A stretch of DNA of 64,000 bases from positions 39,680,001-39,744,000 of the forward strand of contig OZ231127.1 of the NCBI GenBank assembly GCA_965153355.1. Reading direction: 5' to 3'. The first letter of the stretch is position 1. Every line of letters starts with the position of its first letter. This DNA comes from Flaccisagitta enflata. Lineage: Eukaryota; Chaetognatha; Sagittoidea; Aphragmophora. The notes beneath the pieces are model-generated. The model was not told the origin of the DNA. It worked only from the letters and a program-made list of their open reading frames with translations, and did no database searches. The position numbers and the translations under genes are program-made. Of this stretch, positions 1 through 14,847 are shown piece by piece.

Positions 1-336
1 TTGCATTTCTAAGAACATGGCCCTTATCTTATATGTTTTTAGAATGAGGCCATGTTTTTGAAAATGCAAAATTTTGAATTTAGAGAGAGTCTTAGAATTT
101 TCCCTGAAACAAGTCAAGTTGCAAAATTAAATTTTCTTTAGATTTCCTTTTTTTTTCTCCCCTTTTCACTTGCTCAGCACTCTTTTTTTTATCTACAAAT
201 GATTTTCTATGCAAAACCGAAACCAATATAACATAAAAATTATATTTTTTGATGAAAAAAATCTAAATTAGTAGAATTTAAAATATTGAAAAAAATGTTT
301 TGACTCCTCTAATTTGGTCTTCGTTTGCACCTCGAC
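1..336 (-). mobile_element. MITE-like element, partial copy cut by window start
   Basis: Reverse complement matches 24881-25220 almost base for base, including an internal run about a cell-long stretch rich in A/T and the terminal motif GTCGAGGTGCAAACGAAG. The right end of this copy is at 331-336 (CACCTCGAC). The complete copy at 24881-25491 has the same motif inverted at both ends, so this is a terminal-inverted-repeat element lacking any coding capacity. The left end lies before the window. Family unknown. Confidence 0.75.
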
Positions 337-540
337 ATAACTCGAAAAATGTTTGTCGTAGAGAATTCTGCTTGGCGCCAAATAAAAGAGAATTATCAAA
401 TTTACTTACCCTATTAATTTCATTGGAGGCCCCAATCGCCCTAATGAGTTCTTATACTTTCGCATAAGAAAATGAAAACCCTTTTTCTCTCAAATATGTC
501 AAAAAGTCGAAGACGGACTTCGACTTTTTTCCCAATAATT
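337..540 (+). repeat. Dispersed repeat with perfect AAAGTCGAAG hairpin
   Basis: An inverted diverged copy lies at 56636-56830. Both share a TTGGCGCCAA block, an ATAAGAAAATGAAAAC block and a hairpin whose arms read AAAGTCGAAG and CTTCGACTTT (about 508-532 here). No coding potential. Fragments with the same GGCGCCAA(G/C)CAGA block also occur near 4622 and 39652. Confidence 0.65.
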
Positions 541-3786
<3,246 letters not shown>

Positions 3787-3858
3787 TCATTGTTATACAT
3801 AGTGCAGTATTTTTTTCTAATTGATGCTTCCACGTTATCGTTCCTTAAACATATCCGA

Positions 3859-3864
3859 AATAAA
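3859..3864 (+). terminator. Polyadenylation signal of NUDT22
   Basis: AATAAA, 73 bases after the stop codon; position and sequence fit a 3' end signal. Confidence 0.7.
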
Positions 3865-3891
3865 ATGTGACTAAAAGTATTGATAAGTGAT

Positions 3892-4090
3892 AACAAGGCC
3901 AAGCAGGCCGGCCACTGATGCGTCCTCTCTGAATGATTGTCTTTTATGCATGAATGAATGAAAGAATGAATGAATAAATGAATGAATGAATGAATAATCT
4001 AATGTCTGAAACAGCTCCTGATTTTGTGAAATTAACATTCGCGTGAGGGAGAGACCAACCAACTGACCAACCAACCGACCGATGGTCAGA
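3892..4090 (-). mobile_element. Hairpin-ended element, degenerate F/E type
   Basis: Begins AACAAGGCCAAGCAGGCC (stem GGCC/GGCC), then GATGCGTCCTCTCT, an (AATG)n array (about 3949-3995) and a GACCAACC-rich core. The other terminal hairpin is not recognisable. It lies 28 bases past the NUDT22 polyadenylation signal. Confidence 0.55.
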
Positions 4091-4973
4091 CATAACCTCT
4101 TTTTAAAAATTCTATCAGAAGCGTTGTTTTACCCGTCAGGCGTTACAGTTGCGTTCTGATAAGATACAAGATGTTAAGATGTGCTATATGCAATTCATGA
4201 GATGAAAAGAAAAGCCTCAAAATGATCTCAAAAAACAAACAAGGCCAAGTAGGCCAACAATGCGTCCTGATTAAATGAATGTTTTTTTGAATGAATGTTA
4301 CTTCACCATGGGCAAAAAAAACAACCGCACAGGGTACTTTTTGATGCTTTTGACCGGCTTGATTTCAATAAAAATACAAAAAATCAGTGACCGTTTGAAA
4401 GATATTCGAAAGTTCTTCAAATCTGGACCATGTAGAAAGTTGTCGCTCAATTTATTTGTAAATGGCAACTGTTTGAAGTGAGCATCATCGTAATCTGTCA
4501 ATTGAAAGGATTCTATAGTTTTAGTTTTGACTTTAGTCTTTTAAAGCACAAAAAATATATCAGACAAAAGGAAACTAAGAAAAATTTAGGAGAAAATGAA
4601 AATATAACTTAATTTCTACAAAATGGCGCCAAGCAGACCTTTTTAAGTCAATCCATTTAGAAATGGTAATCAAACAAAGACATTTAGTCCATAAATTCAA
4701 GTAAGTAAAAAACGTCATATGGGTCAGATTTCAATTTGAAACTTTGTTTTCAAATTAATGTAGCTTCTAGAGTTTTCAAGTTAGAATTTCATTCAACCAC
4801 TCAAATGAAAGATTTTTTGAAGCTTTTTAAAATGGTCATAGATTTTATGTACTTTCTCAAAAGCCACACCAACTTAAGGTAGAAATAAGCAATGTGCACC
4901 TTTTTGGTACACTTGTACAAGCATCTGTCGATCTTTTGTTTTTAAGACTTTTTAAGCGTTTTTTAAAATCAGG
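4091..4973. other. Intergenic, fragment of an F/E element
   Basis: About 4229-4310 repeats AACAAGGCCAAGTAGGCCAACAATGCGTCC and an AATG stretch, a fragment of the element type at 3892. The rest is AT-rich with no supported gene; a GGCGCCAAGCAGA block near 4622 is shared with 370 and 56800. Confidence 0.5.
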
Positions 4974-5065
4974 GTTAGGGGTGGGTTTAGGGTTAGGGTT
5001 AGGGTTGGGGATAGTTTTAGGGTCAGGGTTAGGGACTAGGTTAGCTTTAGGGCTAAGGGTTGGCT
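4974..5065 (+). repeat. Degenerate interstitial TTAGGG tract
   Basis: Contains GGGTTAGGGTTAGGGTTGGGG and many one-base variants of TTAGGG. This is the telomere unit of most animals outside insects and other arthropods. Its position inside the window shows it is interstitial. Confidence 0.75.
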
Positions 5066-5130
5066 GGGTTTTATGTATTGCTACCCGAAGCTATTCGAAT
5101 TTAATTCGCTCTGGCGGAGGATTCTGAAAG

Positions 5131-5494
5131 AACAAGGCCAACACCTATAAGTCGCGTGCGAGATTTACAGGGTAAGAAGGACTTAGAATGACTTAAAATG
5201 ACTTAGAATGACTTAGAACAACTTAGAATGACTTAAAATGTCCAAAAAGGACTTAAAATGTCTAAAAAACCTAACGACCAAAAATGACTTAAAATAACCC
5301 AAAATGACTTTGAATAACTTAAAATGACTTAGAATGACTCAAAATGACTTAGAATAACTATTAATGACTAAAAAAGACTTAAAATGACCTAAGAGTTGAC
5401 GCTTTATTACAAAAAAAGTAAAGTGTGACGGACGGACGGACCGACGGACGGACCGACAAAGCGGGATGTAGAGTCACATGCACGCGACTAAAAA
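5131..5494 (-). mobile_element. Hairpin-ended element, type C, with minisatellite
   Basis: AACAAGGCC at the left, AGTCGCGTGCG near it, then a minisatellite of GACTTAGAAT/GACTTAAAAT units (about 5188-5395), AAAGTGTGACGGACGGACGG and the right end TAGAGTCACATGCACGCGACTAAAAA. The right stem is AGTC.CG/CGCGACT with one mismatch. Confidence 0.75.
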
Positions 5495-5925
5495 CAAAAT
5501 CGTGCAGAGACTCAATCAGCAGCTCCGATTTGTTTTTGCCCATGAACATAAATGCTAGAGCAGAAAATCAACACAGCTATATACTAAATTAGGGGCAAGT
5601 AGAGGAATTCCGGGCCCCTATACAATAAAAAATCCGGGCCCCCCATTCCCCCCCCCCCTCCAATTTGCTATCCAGCGAGAAAGATGCTCCTATTCTGCCC
5701 TCTTCAGCAATCTCACCATAAGGTCAAGCAGGGAATGGCTTGCAAAAACAAAACAAAAGCCTGATGGTGATAGATTGTTTTGAATTGTCAGCTAAGGGCC
5801 CATTTTTGCAAACAATTCCCTTAGTTGCAGATACTTTGGTCTATATTTTTTTCTTTTTCTTTTTTTCCGTTTTCCTCTTTTTTTTCCTTTTTCTTCTTTT
5901 TTTTCTTTTTTCCTCTTTTTTTTTT
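5495..5925. other. Intergenic, no gene seen
   Basis: Contains a C-rich stretch (5637-5665) and a T-rich stretch (5845-5925) that leads into the next fold-back element. No supported coding region. Confidence 0.5.
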
Positions 5926-6361
5926 GGGCAGCGGTCCCGAAGGGGACAAAGTCCTGTAGAACACAGGGGACTTTCGTTCGTTCGTTCGTTCATGCATTTA
6001 TTTATCCGTTCGTCCCCCCCAGGCTCTCTCAGGCCTGAAATCTGCCCTCTTAGGCCTAAAATCTGCCTTCTCAGGCCTGAAATCTGCCCTCTCAGGCCTT
6101 GAATCTGCCCTCTCAGGCCTGAAATTTATCCTTTCAGGCCTGAAACCTGTCCTCTCAGGCCTTGAATCTGCCTCCTTAGCCCTGAAATCTGCCCTTTCAG
6201 ATTCAAGGCCTGAGAGGGCAGATTTCAGGCCTGAGAAGGCAGATTTTAGGCCTAAGAGGGCAGATTTCAGGCCTGAGAGGGTCTGGGGGGCGGACGGATA
6301 AACAAACGAACAAAAGTCCCCTGTGTTCTACAGGACTTCGTCCCCTTTGGGGCCGCTGCCC
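5926..6361. mobile_element. H-family fold-back element with minisatellite
   Basis: The left arm GGGCAGCGGTCCCGAAGGGG...AGAACACAGGGGACTTTCG is inverted at 6300-6361. The loop holds an array with unit about AGGCCTGAAATCTGCCCTCTC (6018-6280), which itself switches orientation near 6205, making a second internal palindrome. A (TTCG)n stretch lies at the arm-loop border. Relatives at 6450, 15544, 30880, 37672 and 55460. Confidence 0.75.
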
Positions 6362-6449
6362 TGCCTCTCATTCCAATTTACAATCATGCAAAGCAGGGCA
6401 ACGAGTATCGCTGACCACCTATTGCCCTTGGGCGACCTGTTTTCCTTTT
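6362..6449. other. Spacer between two H elements
   Basis: Contains AGCAGGGCAACGAGTATCGCTGACCACCTA, a motif that recurs beside other H copies (6882, 31070, 38195, 55400) as the outer part of the unit. Confidence 0.5.
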
Positions 6450-6844
6450 GGGCAGTGGCCCCGAAGGGGTCGATGACCTATGCTTTCACACCTCTCCTCT
6501 CCTCCTTCTCCTCCTTTGTACCCCCCCTCCCCCAAGCCTCCAGGTCCATATCTCAGCTGGGAGGCCCATATTCCAGCCTTGAGGCCCAAATCCCAGTCTT
6601 GAGGACCAAATCCCACCCTCAAGGCCCAAATCCTAACCCCAAGGCCCAGATTCCAGTCTCTAAAGATTTGGGCCTAAAGACTGGGATTTGGGCCTCAAGG
6701 CTGGGATAAGGGCCTTAAGTCTGAGATATGGACCTGGAGGCTGGGGGGAGGGGGGAGGGGTGCGGAGGAGAAGGAGAAGGAGGAGGAGAAAATTCCCCAT
6801 ATGTGTGAAAGCATAGGTCATCGATCCCTTCGGGGCCGCTGCCC
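6450..6844. mobile_element. H-family fold-back element
   Basis: Arms GGGCAGTGGCCCCGAAGGGG.CGATGACCTATGCTTTC and its inverse at 6797-6844. The loop minisatellite has unit about GAGGCCCAAATCCCAGTCTT (6535-6745), different from the neighbour at 5926. Confidence 0.75.
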
Positions 6845-7191
6845 TGCTCCCCCCTCAACTTCAACCACAACCCACTTAAGCAGGGCACAGGTACCGCTGA
6901 CTATCTAACGCTTTTGCGACTATTTCTTCTTTCATCTTTCTTTTTTTTTTTCTTTTTTTTTTCTCTTTTCCCTTCTTCTTTTTCTTCTTCTTTCCTTTTT
7001 TTCCCTCTTTTTTCTCTTCATTTCTAACCCATTCAGGGGCCCTCCAGTCCCCCCTGAGGGCTGGGCCCCTATACTTTGTATAGGGTGTATAGGCCTCTAC
7101 AGACCTCTGTACTAAGTACTACATAAAGACTGGTGTTATCATGAATAAATTATATATGACAAAAAGTCAATCAACAATCTGTTATTCACTT
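6845..7191. other. H-unit tail and pyrimidine tract
   Basis: AGCAGGGCACAGGTACCGCTGACTATCTAACGCTTTTGCGACTATT (6882-6927) is the tail seen beside the H copy at 37672. A T/C-rich tract (6928-7020) follows. No gene seen. Confidence 0.5.
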
Positions 7192-7322
7192 AACAACCAA
7201 AGTAGGCCAATAAGGTGCGACGTGTGGATCGTCAAACGAATGCGTTGTAAACCCGACAGACCGACCAACAGACCAACCAATGGACACAGCCAGTTATAGA
7301 GGTGCTTTGTCGCACCTAAAAA
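7192..7322 (-). mobile_element. Hairpin-ended element, type F
   Basis: AACAACCAAAGTAGGCC at the left (the stem is decayed compared with the copy at 34355), GGTGCGACGTGTGGATCGTC, a GACCGACCAACC core, then GAGGTGCTTTGTCGCACCTAAAAA (stem AGGTGC/GCACCT). 131 bp; colinear with 34355-34487. Confidence 0.8.
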
Positions 7323-7797
7323 TCGCAATGTTGAATTGCCAAGAGACGGAAGACGTTTGTGAAAGATTCGTTAGCGTTTCCAGAAGATGTCGGTGAGTGA
7401 AGGATAGTTGCATGAGAGACGCAGGTAACGGACGCTCTCCCAGCAGTTGTATCCAAATATGAGACGTTGTGAGCAACGTTAAGAGCATACATCTGCTTCG
7501 TCGAATATCCAATAACATTGACTGCACATGTCAAATTTGGGATACACACAGCATAGAGGAGCTTCATTAAAGCAGTGAGATATTTAAAACAGTATTGACA
7601 GACGATCGAAATTTGACCAGTGGCTTGACATGTGAAGTGGAAAATTTTTTACCAGATAGGTCATGAACACCTAGGTATTTGTACTCGTTAACAAATGATA
7701 AGGCATTTCCATACATAGAAAAATGTGGATGAATTATTTGATGCATGAATCATTGAATGTATGCTACTTTTACTGGGTTGGTTCCACTTCCTATTGA
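7323..7797. other. Intergenic, no gene seen
   Basis: Not repetitive by eye. A minus-strand frame (about 7294-7567) reads protein-like for 80 residues and could be a decayed retroelement fragment, but I see no motif to support it. Confidence 0.4.
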
Positions 7798-7940
7798 AAC
7801 AAGGCCGGATACACGGCCACCAGTTGCGGATGGGTGGGCAGGGGCGGATAAGCGCATTTTTCCACTTTCCGACTCGTGCTGACGGACGGACGGACGGACG
7901 GACAAAGCCTCTTATAGAGTTGCGTGTCCGCAACTAAAAA
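7798..7940 (-). mobile_element. Hairpin-ended element, type B
   Basis: AACAAGGCCGGATACACGGC (stem GCCG/CGGC), GTTGCGGATGGGTGGGCAGG, GCATTTTTCCACTTTCCGAC, (GGAC)5, CTCTTATAGAGTTGCGTGTC CGCAACTAAAAA (stem AGTTGCG/CGCAACT). 143 bp, near-complete. Confidence 0.87.
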
Positions 7941-8590
7941 TGCAAGATTCTATGATTTTTATGAATATGAGTGTGTGTGTATGTGTGTATGTATGTGTGC
8001 TTCACATAGCAAAAGTAGTGAATGTCACTTCGTCCCGCTTACCTTATGTGGAATGGTTAATTTTAGAACCCTTTCCATTTTTATTTTCCTCAAAATCGCT
8101 CGTCTTCCTTTTTTTTGCGAGCTTTTTGTCTGACTTGATTTGCATAATGCAGTGGGATAAATTGTTGTGCTGATGTTCTTTGAAATGATTTTTACTAATT
8201 CTTTTTTTTCATGAAATTGTTCATCAGCTTTCTAAGTAAGCTCTTACATAGTTTTTTGCTATAATATTGAAGTCTATCCTTACAAATGTTATGATTTCCC
8301 AATATAAATAATCGCCCTATCGGTAACAAAACTATGAATGGAATTTTCGATTCCCATTGATTTCTATGGGTAACTTCAAGGTCAAAACAAAAACGGAAGA
8401 TGATGGAATTTTAGAAAAAGGAAAACGTTCATCTTCATGATTTTTGTTCCTTCATATTGCGTATGCGGGACGAAGGGATACTCCCATTTTTTCCCATGTG
8501 TTACCGATCAACCAACCAACCGACCGACTAACCAACTGACCAACCAATGGACAAAGCAAGGACGCATCTAAAAATCATGGAGCTCTTCTG
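7941..8590. other. Intergenic, no gene seen
   Basis: AT-rich with a short GT/GTAT tract at 7970-8000. About 8505-8580 has GACCGACC-type repeats and ends CATCTAAAAA, a decayed end of another hairpin-ended element. Confidence 0.45.
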
Positions 8591-8798
8591 AACAAGTGAC
8601 GCGGGCTCACAATATCGTTACGGACGGGTGGGCAGGGGCATCCAACTCCCATCCACACCCCATGCTTTCCCACCAACACCTATACCCATAAAAGCATCCA
8701 AAACGCGCGTTTTTTCCACTTTTCGACTCGTGGGTTACGGACGGACGGACGGACCGACGGACGGACAAAGCCTCTTATAGAGTGTCCGCAACTAAAAA
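8591..8798 (-). mobile_element. Hairpin-ended element, type A
   Basis: AACAAGTGACGCGGGCTCAC (stem GTGAC, one mismatch to GTCAC), ATATCGTTACGGACGGGTGG, ACGCGCGTTTTTTCCAC, (GGAC)n core, CTCTTATAGAGTGTCCGCAACTAAAAA. The right hairpin has lost its left arm by a small deletion. Confidence 0.8.
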
Positions 8799-8834
8799 CT
8801 TGTTCACAAAAACATCTAAACACTTTTTAAATTC

Positions 8835-8962
8835 CAGTCGCAGACACGCGACTCTACACGGTCGGTTGGTCCGTCCCAAATATTCCTGAATTGCGAGGGT
8901 TTTTTGCATTACGGCCTTTGTCCGACCATCCAGTTATGTCTTGCCGTGTATCCATTGCTGTT
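8835..8962 (+). mobile_element. Hairpin-ended element, type D, degenerate
   Basis: AGTCGCAGACACGCGACTCTACAC, a short GTCGGTTGGTCCGTCC core and GTCTTGCCGTGTATCC. The terminal CTTGTT is lost. Confidence 0.65.
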
Positions 8963-9021
8963 TGAAGCGACCATCTGAAATTAAGAAGCATGCAGTCAAT
9001 GGGACCTATGAAAATAAATAA

Positions 9022-9186
9022 GTCGCGTGCGGGTGGGCAGGGGCGGTGATAAAAAGGCCAAGCCAAGCATTTGGGCAGGAGCAGTAATGCAAAAATGGCC
9101 CGTAAATACTTTAAAAGCAAACGGTGACCGACGGACGACCGACTGACCGACATGGCGGGTAGTAGAGTCGCGAGCACGCAACTGAA
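9022..9186 (-). mobile_element. Hairpin-ended element, type C, left end lost
   Basis: AGTCGCGTGCGGGTGGGCAG, CATTTGGGCAGGAGCAGTAAT, a GACCGACGGACGACC core and GTAGAGTCGCGAGCACGCAACT. The AACAAGGCC end is missing. Confidence 0.7.
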
Positions 9187-9376
9187 AAGAAGGAAAGCTT
9201 AAGGGGTCCATTTTCGCCTACCTTGAGAGTTAGGAAGCTTTACTTTTGACGGGATTGAATGAAAACCTTGGCGGCTTCTCGGGCGGTGCCCTCAATGGCG
9301 GTGCCCTAATGGATTACCACATTCGCGCTGCGTAAGCATGTTCACTTAAACATGCCTTACAAAAAAACGACTGTTA

Positions 9377-9466
9377 CTATGCAGTAGATTCTCTGAACCT
9401 GGCCGTGAAGCCCGTGATATCGTGGAAAAGTTCGTAGATCTGCTTTGTTTCTGCCACCTCCCTTGC
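9377..9466 (-). CDS. Possible exon, protein unrecognised
   Basis: The minus frame reads AREVAETKQIYELFHDITGF followed by TARFRESTA and TAG, with the purine-first codon bias of real coding DNA. The plus strand over the same bases is also open (EPGREARDIVEKFVDLLC), bounded by ATGCAG at 9384 and the strong donor GTAAGTG at 9479. One of the two strands may be coding. I cannot decide which; the product is not recognised and no neighbouring exon could be joined in phase. Confidence 0.2.
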   Translation of the reverse strand, partial: AREVAETKQIYELFHDITGFTARFRESTA

Positions 9467-9600
9467 ATTAAAACATATGTAAGTGTTGTTTTCCATTGAT
9501 CAACATTCAAAATAACAGTAATGATAGAAAGGATAACTAAAGCTAACACACACACGCGCGAGAATACAAATACACGGACAAACACGCACTTCCGCGCCTG

Positions 9601-9701
<101 letters not shown>

Positions 9702-9723
9702 GCGACGCCGTCTATCGGATTAG

Positions 9724-9883
9724 TCCTGAAGGTGTCTACTTCGCAGCTGGTATTTCTTGCAAAGTCATTGCGCCGATAGCCGGCCTCATTGCCGCGACAT
9801 CTGTTGCTCAACACCTGCGTCACTGCGCCGGGAATCTTTTCTCAGAGAGAAAAAAGGAGAGAGGGAGAGAGAAAGAAATGTAA
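9724..9883 (+). CDS. Possible terminal exon, protein unrecognised
   Basis: After the (CT)n tract and a TCGGATTAG acceptor the frame reads PEGVYFAAGISCKVIAPIAG, LIAATSVAQHLRHCAGNL, then a charged tail to TAA at 9881. Local GC is higher than the surroundings, as in the other exons of this window. The Ala/Ile-rich centre could be a membrane segment. The phase-2 start does not fit the plus-strand candidate at 9385-9478, which ends in phase 0, so no gene model was built. Confidence 0.25.
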
Positions 9884-10103
9884 CTTTGTCTAATAATGTG
9901 TATGTCTTCTGTCTTTCTGTCCGCTTAAATTTCTCCATTTTCCTCTCTCTCATCCTCCAGCTCCTATATTAAGTCTCAATTGTCTTAATACAGGCCTATA
10001 ACGTATCACCTATAACTGGTGTAATTACTGTGTGACCTCTTGACATTGGCAAGTACTCATTGAAGATCAGATCATATTGAGTCCCCGCATCTCACTGTAC
10101 GAT

Positions 10104-11439
10104 AACAAGCCCCGCCGGGCAATTTTGCGTCCGGACTGTGTATCCGCGTGTATTGAATTTGACAAGTAGCATTAGAGAAATCAGAAGCCACTCTCAAAAA
10201 AGGTTAATCTAAACAAACAAGTTATCAACTTTGCTCTCATACGCAGTTCAATTTCACAGAATAAATCATAAATTAATTTCTGTTTTCGTAACGGAGCTGA
10301 AAAAAAAACATCGACCGCCAAAATAATGATGAAGGAGGATGAGAACGGTTGACGGTTTTTCGCTTGTCCAGGTTGGATGCGTATTTTCTGACTATTATCG
10401 CGGGAATTGAAAACACTGAAAGAGTGGCTTCTGATTTCTCTAATGCATGTGACAAATATAGAGACAGACAGACGAACAGACCTATATATAGCCTATGAAA
10501 CGACGAAGTACAGGGTGTCCCAAGTCAGTTGCAACATAAAGAATCGACATATCTCTGCTTCTAGGTCCTCAAATCAATTTCTGAAAAAAGATCTAAAAAG
10601 ATCTTGGTCTGCACTTTTTACATGCAAAATTTCATGATAATCGGACAATTGGTGTAAGGGCCACATTTCTTTGAAATACACAAGTGATTTCTGACTATGT
10701 TTTTTCTTAGTTTTTTTTTCTGCTGTACTTGGCAGTAGCTGTCTTTAATTGCTTGTCATTTTTCAACCAATTGAGCTAAAACCCTGCAATTGGTCTCAAA
10801 TGGCAGAAAATTTGTCGTAAATTTTAGATCACCATAGAAATTTGACAATTTTCCAAGATTTAGTAAGATTTTTTTGTTTTTTTCCCAGATTTCACTTTTG
10901 ATTTTGATGTTGTTTGACCAAAATCATCAATTAAGTCATGAATTGTCAAAATTTTCTAAGATTTTCATGCAGATATACAAGCTATGTACAATTATCTTTC
11001 ATTTAAGACCAATCCCAGGTTTCTGGATCAATTTGTCATAAAGTGGTAGAGAGTTAAAGTCAGCTACTTTCAAATACAACTATAAAAAAGATAATTTTCC
11101 ACTTAAAGTTACCACTCATTTGAATTTCTTCTGACCCACGACAATCCAATTTTTAAAGTGGAAATTTGGTATGACAAAAAGTGCAGACCAAGATCTTTGT
11201 AGATCTTTTTTCAGAAATTAATTTGAGTTCCTAAAAGTAAAGATATGTCGATTCTTTATGTTGCAACTGACTTGGGACACCCTGTAGCAAAGGAGGTTCT
11301 CAAATCATGTTAGACAATCATTCGTAGGGTCTCACTGTGGCCAAAAACAGCCGAAAAACGCACAGGCGTAGCGGACGGATGGATGGTCCGACGGAACGAC
11401 CGACTGACTGACAAATGGACAGATGAACGCATCTAAAAA
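10104..11439 (-). mobile_element. Hairpin-ended element, type G, interrupted
   Basis: AACAAGCCCCGCCGGGC (stem GCCC/GGGC), TTTTGCGTCCGGACTGTGTA, and at the far side GCACAGGCGTAGCGGACGG, GACCGACTGACTGAC and GCATCTAAAAA. A TA-flanked fold-back element (10511-11284) splits it. The copy at 39784-40092 is uninterrupted and colinear. Inside, GCATTAGAGAAATCAGAAGC and its inverse (10166 and 10430) form another internal palindrome. Confidence 0.78.
10511..11284. mobile_element. 774-bp TA-flanked fold-back element
   Basis: TIR CAGGGTGTCCCAAGTCAGTT and onward for more than 50 bp, inverted exactly at the right; TA on both sides (10509-10510, 11285-11286). Arms continue imperfectly inward. The TA duplication and CAGGG start suggest a non-autonomous Tc1/mariner relative. 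Confidence 0.85.
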
Positions 11440-11823
11440 TGGTATCATTGCTAAATATAATTCGGAACTGTTTTGATTTGTACACCTCTGCAATCATTCG
11501 TGATCATTCTTATAAAATGCCAATATCTTAATAAAAACAATTTTGAGTGAAGTGAAGTGATACAGGCTAACCTGGTTGAATTACAGAAATCGCATTTGAT
11601 CGTTTTGATGGAGATGATAGCGATAGAGGCCAATAAACACAGCTGAAAATGCGAATACTTCAGTTTTTCGTTTTCTTGTAAATCAAAATTTTCTTGATCA
11701 ATTGGAAATTTTTCATTACCTAATTTTAAGACAGTAAAACCTTGTTCGTTATGGGTATATGTCGAAATGCGCTTCGGTCGTCGGTGCTGAAATGTAGCGT
11801 TAGTACAAAAGAACCAAATAGGA
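11440..11823. other. Intergenic, no gene seen
   Basis: AT-rich, apparently single copy within this window. No open frame with protein character. Confidence 0.45.
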
Positions 11824-11893
11824 AACAAGTAACGCGGGGTTACATTTGTCGCAGACGGGTGGACTGGGGCGCACAGCCACCCTTCCCCCGTTT

Positions 11894-11955
<62 letters not shown>

Positions 11956-12035
11956 TCTGGGACTTCCATAGAAGTCCCTGCTGTCAGGACAAGTTGTCAG
12001 GACACTAAGGAAGGAAGAAGGAGAGGAAGAAGAGA

Positions 12036-12079
<44 letters not shown>

Positions 12080-12860
12080 GACAGACAGACAGACAGACAG
12101 AGACAGGCCAACAGACAGAGGGACAGACAAACAGGAAAAGTTAAAAAGCAGGAAAGAAAGATTTAACAAAAGAAAAAAAAGGTAAAACAGACAAAAAGAC
12201 AGACAGACTGATGGCTGGACATTTAAAGCCTAAGTAACATTACAGATTGAAATTGACAGATCATTTCCTTCCATGCATGTTAAAAGTGCAAAGGTCAATA
12301 CATTTTTACTCAGAAAAAAAAGGAAGAGAGAGGGAGAGAGGAAAGCATACCAACACACACTGAACAATAAATGTTCTTGCATGGTAGCAATCTAATGAAC
12401 AATTTATAAAGAAATCAAAATTCAGAGCTTATGTTAGTTTCAGGCAAATACAGGGGGTATAGGGAAAGTGGGTAAGAAAAGAAATGAAGATCTAGACAAA
12501 GAATGTGAATGGCTGAGAGAGAAATGAAATTATTTAATCCTATATTAAACATGATTATGCCTCATCCTACTTATCCAAGAGTATAGTAACAAACAAGAGT
12601 ATAGTTGCAAACAAGAGTATAGTAGCAAACAAGAGTATATTAGTAATAACTATTTTACACTAAGTTATTGTCTGTTGGGACACTCAATTTGTCGGACACT
12701 AGTTAGGTGGTGGAAGTCCCAAAAAATCCAGCTCTCCTACGCCGCTGCACACACACACACACACTATCTACATCCTAAAATGCACGTTTTCACACTTTCC
12801 AAGTTCCAACTTGAGCGTAAGCCCCAGATGGATGGACGGACCGACAAATTCTAGAGGCGA
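11824..12860 (-). mobile_element. Hairpin-ended element, type A, interrupted by a MITE
   Basis: AACAAGTAACGCGGGGTTAC: the stem is GTAAC/GTTAC where other A copies have GTGAC/GTCAC, a compensated change. Then GTCGCAGACGGGTGGACTGG and an internal (CA)n run, which is split by a hAT-type MITE (11954-12746). After it the A interior resumes (AAAATGCACGTTTTCACAC, GGATGGACGGACCGAC). The right hairpin is lost. Confidence 0.7.
11954..12746 (+). mobile_element. hAT-type MITE inserted in a (CA)n tract
   Basis: The right end CTCTCCTACGCCGCTG is intact; GGGACTTCCATAGAAGTCCC near the left matches the copy at 29823. The leftmost TIR bases are missing, and (CA)n lies directly on both sides (11898-11953 and 12747-12765). 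Internal (GA)n and GACA tracts at 12040-12110. Confidence 0.7.
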
Positions 12861-13702
<842 letters not shown>

Positions 13703-13829
13703 AGCCCTTTGGAGAAGAACTGATGAACATATTCCGTCTGAGTCCTCTTACCATTTCCCCGCCATCTTTCAAACGGAATATTTTTAACTTAATAATTTTT
13801 TTTGTTTTTCACTCCTAGACAATATTTCT

Positions 13830-14030
<201 letters not shown>

Positions 14031-14322
14031 CTTTTATGCTCATGTGTCTCCCTCTTTTTTTCTCCTCTCCTTTTTTTATTCATTTCAAAAATGAAATGAA
14101 AGTCATTTTGAATTTCTTCTCCAATCCCAGAGCAGATGCGGCCTCCCTTTTCTCAGGCCGTAATCGTCAATCTCTGAGCCTCTTTTCTTTTCTATCTTTC
14201 CATGTATCAGGGCGTTTTTCTTTCTTATTATACTGTATTGGTCTGTATATTATACGTCCCATAAAGCGCCCCAAACTTCGACACTGACTCTCACCAAGCT
14301 TACTATGGTTGAGGCTTGGTAA

Positions 14323-14479
14323 AACAAGGCCGGATACACGGCCATCAATTGCGGACGGGTGGGCAGGGGCGGAAATACGCGTTTTCCCACCTTTCAACTC
14401 GAGCGTGACGGACCGACCAACCAACCAACCGACGGACGGACAAAGCCTCTTATAGAGTTGCGTGTCCGCAACTAAAAAT
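14323..14479 (-). mobile_element. Hairpin-ended element, type B
   Basis: AACAAGGCCGGATACACGGC, AATTGCGGACGGGTGGGCAG, ACGCGTTTTCCCACCTTTCA, a GACCGACC core, CTCTTATAGAGTTGCGTGTC CGCAACTAAAAA. Both hairpins perfect; 157 bp. Confidence 0.9.
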
Positions 14480-14800
14480 ATCCCATGTAAAATTTCAGGC
14501 CTCTGGAACTGCAGGAACCTTTGTTAGGGTGACCATGAAGTTTCCATAGAAATCTATGGCAGAGACAAAATTGGCATAATAATAGAAATATTGATTCCAA
14601 TGCTAATTCAATACAAACTTCAACCTCACCCTAAAGAATGTTCCTGCTATCTCGGAGGCCCAAAATTTGCATGGAATATTTTTGTACTAAGCCTCAACGA
14701 AATTTTGGGCGCTTCACGGGACGTAGTATATAACCATCTGATTTGTAAATATAATAAAATCCTCAGTGTATTTTCCCATATATGTTTGCACGCTTATTAG

Positions 14801-14847
14801 GGTGCGACAAAGCATGTCGCACCTTATTGGCCTACTTGACCTTGTTA
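14801..14847 (+). mobile_element. Minimal F-type palindrome
   Basis: GGTGCGAC-AAAGCAT-GTCGCACC forms an 8-bp stem with a 7-base loop and is followed directly by TTATTGGCCTACTTGACCTTGTT, i.e. the two ends of an F element with the interior deleted. Confidence 0.65.

Noticed and set aside
14801-14847. Small palindrome as a tRNA-like or snRNA gene
   Set aside because: No cloverleaf, A/B box or Sm-like motif; it matches the two ends of an F-type element.
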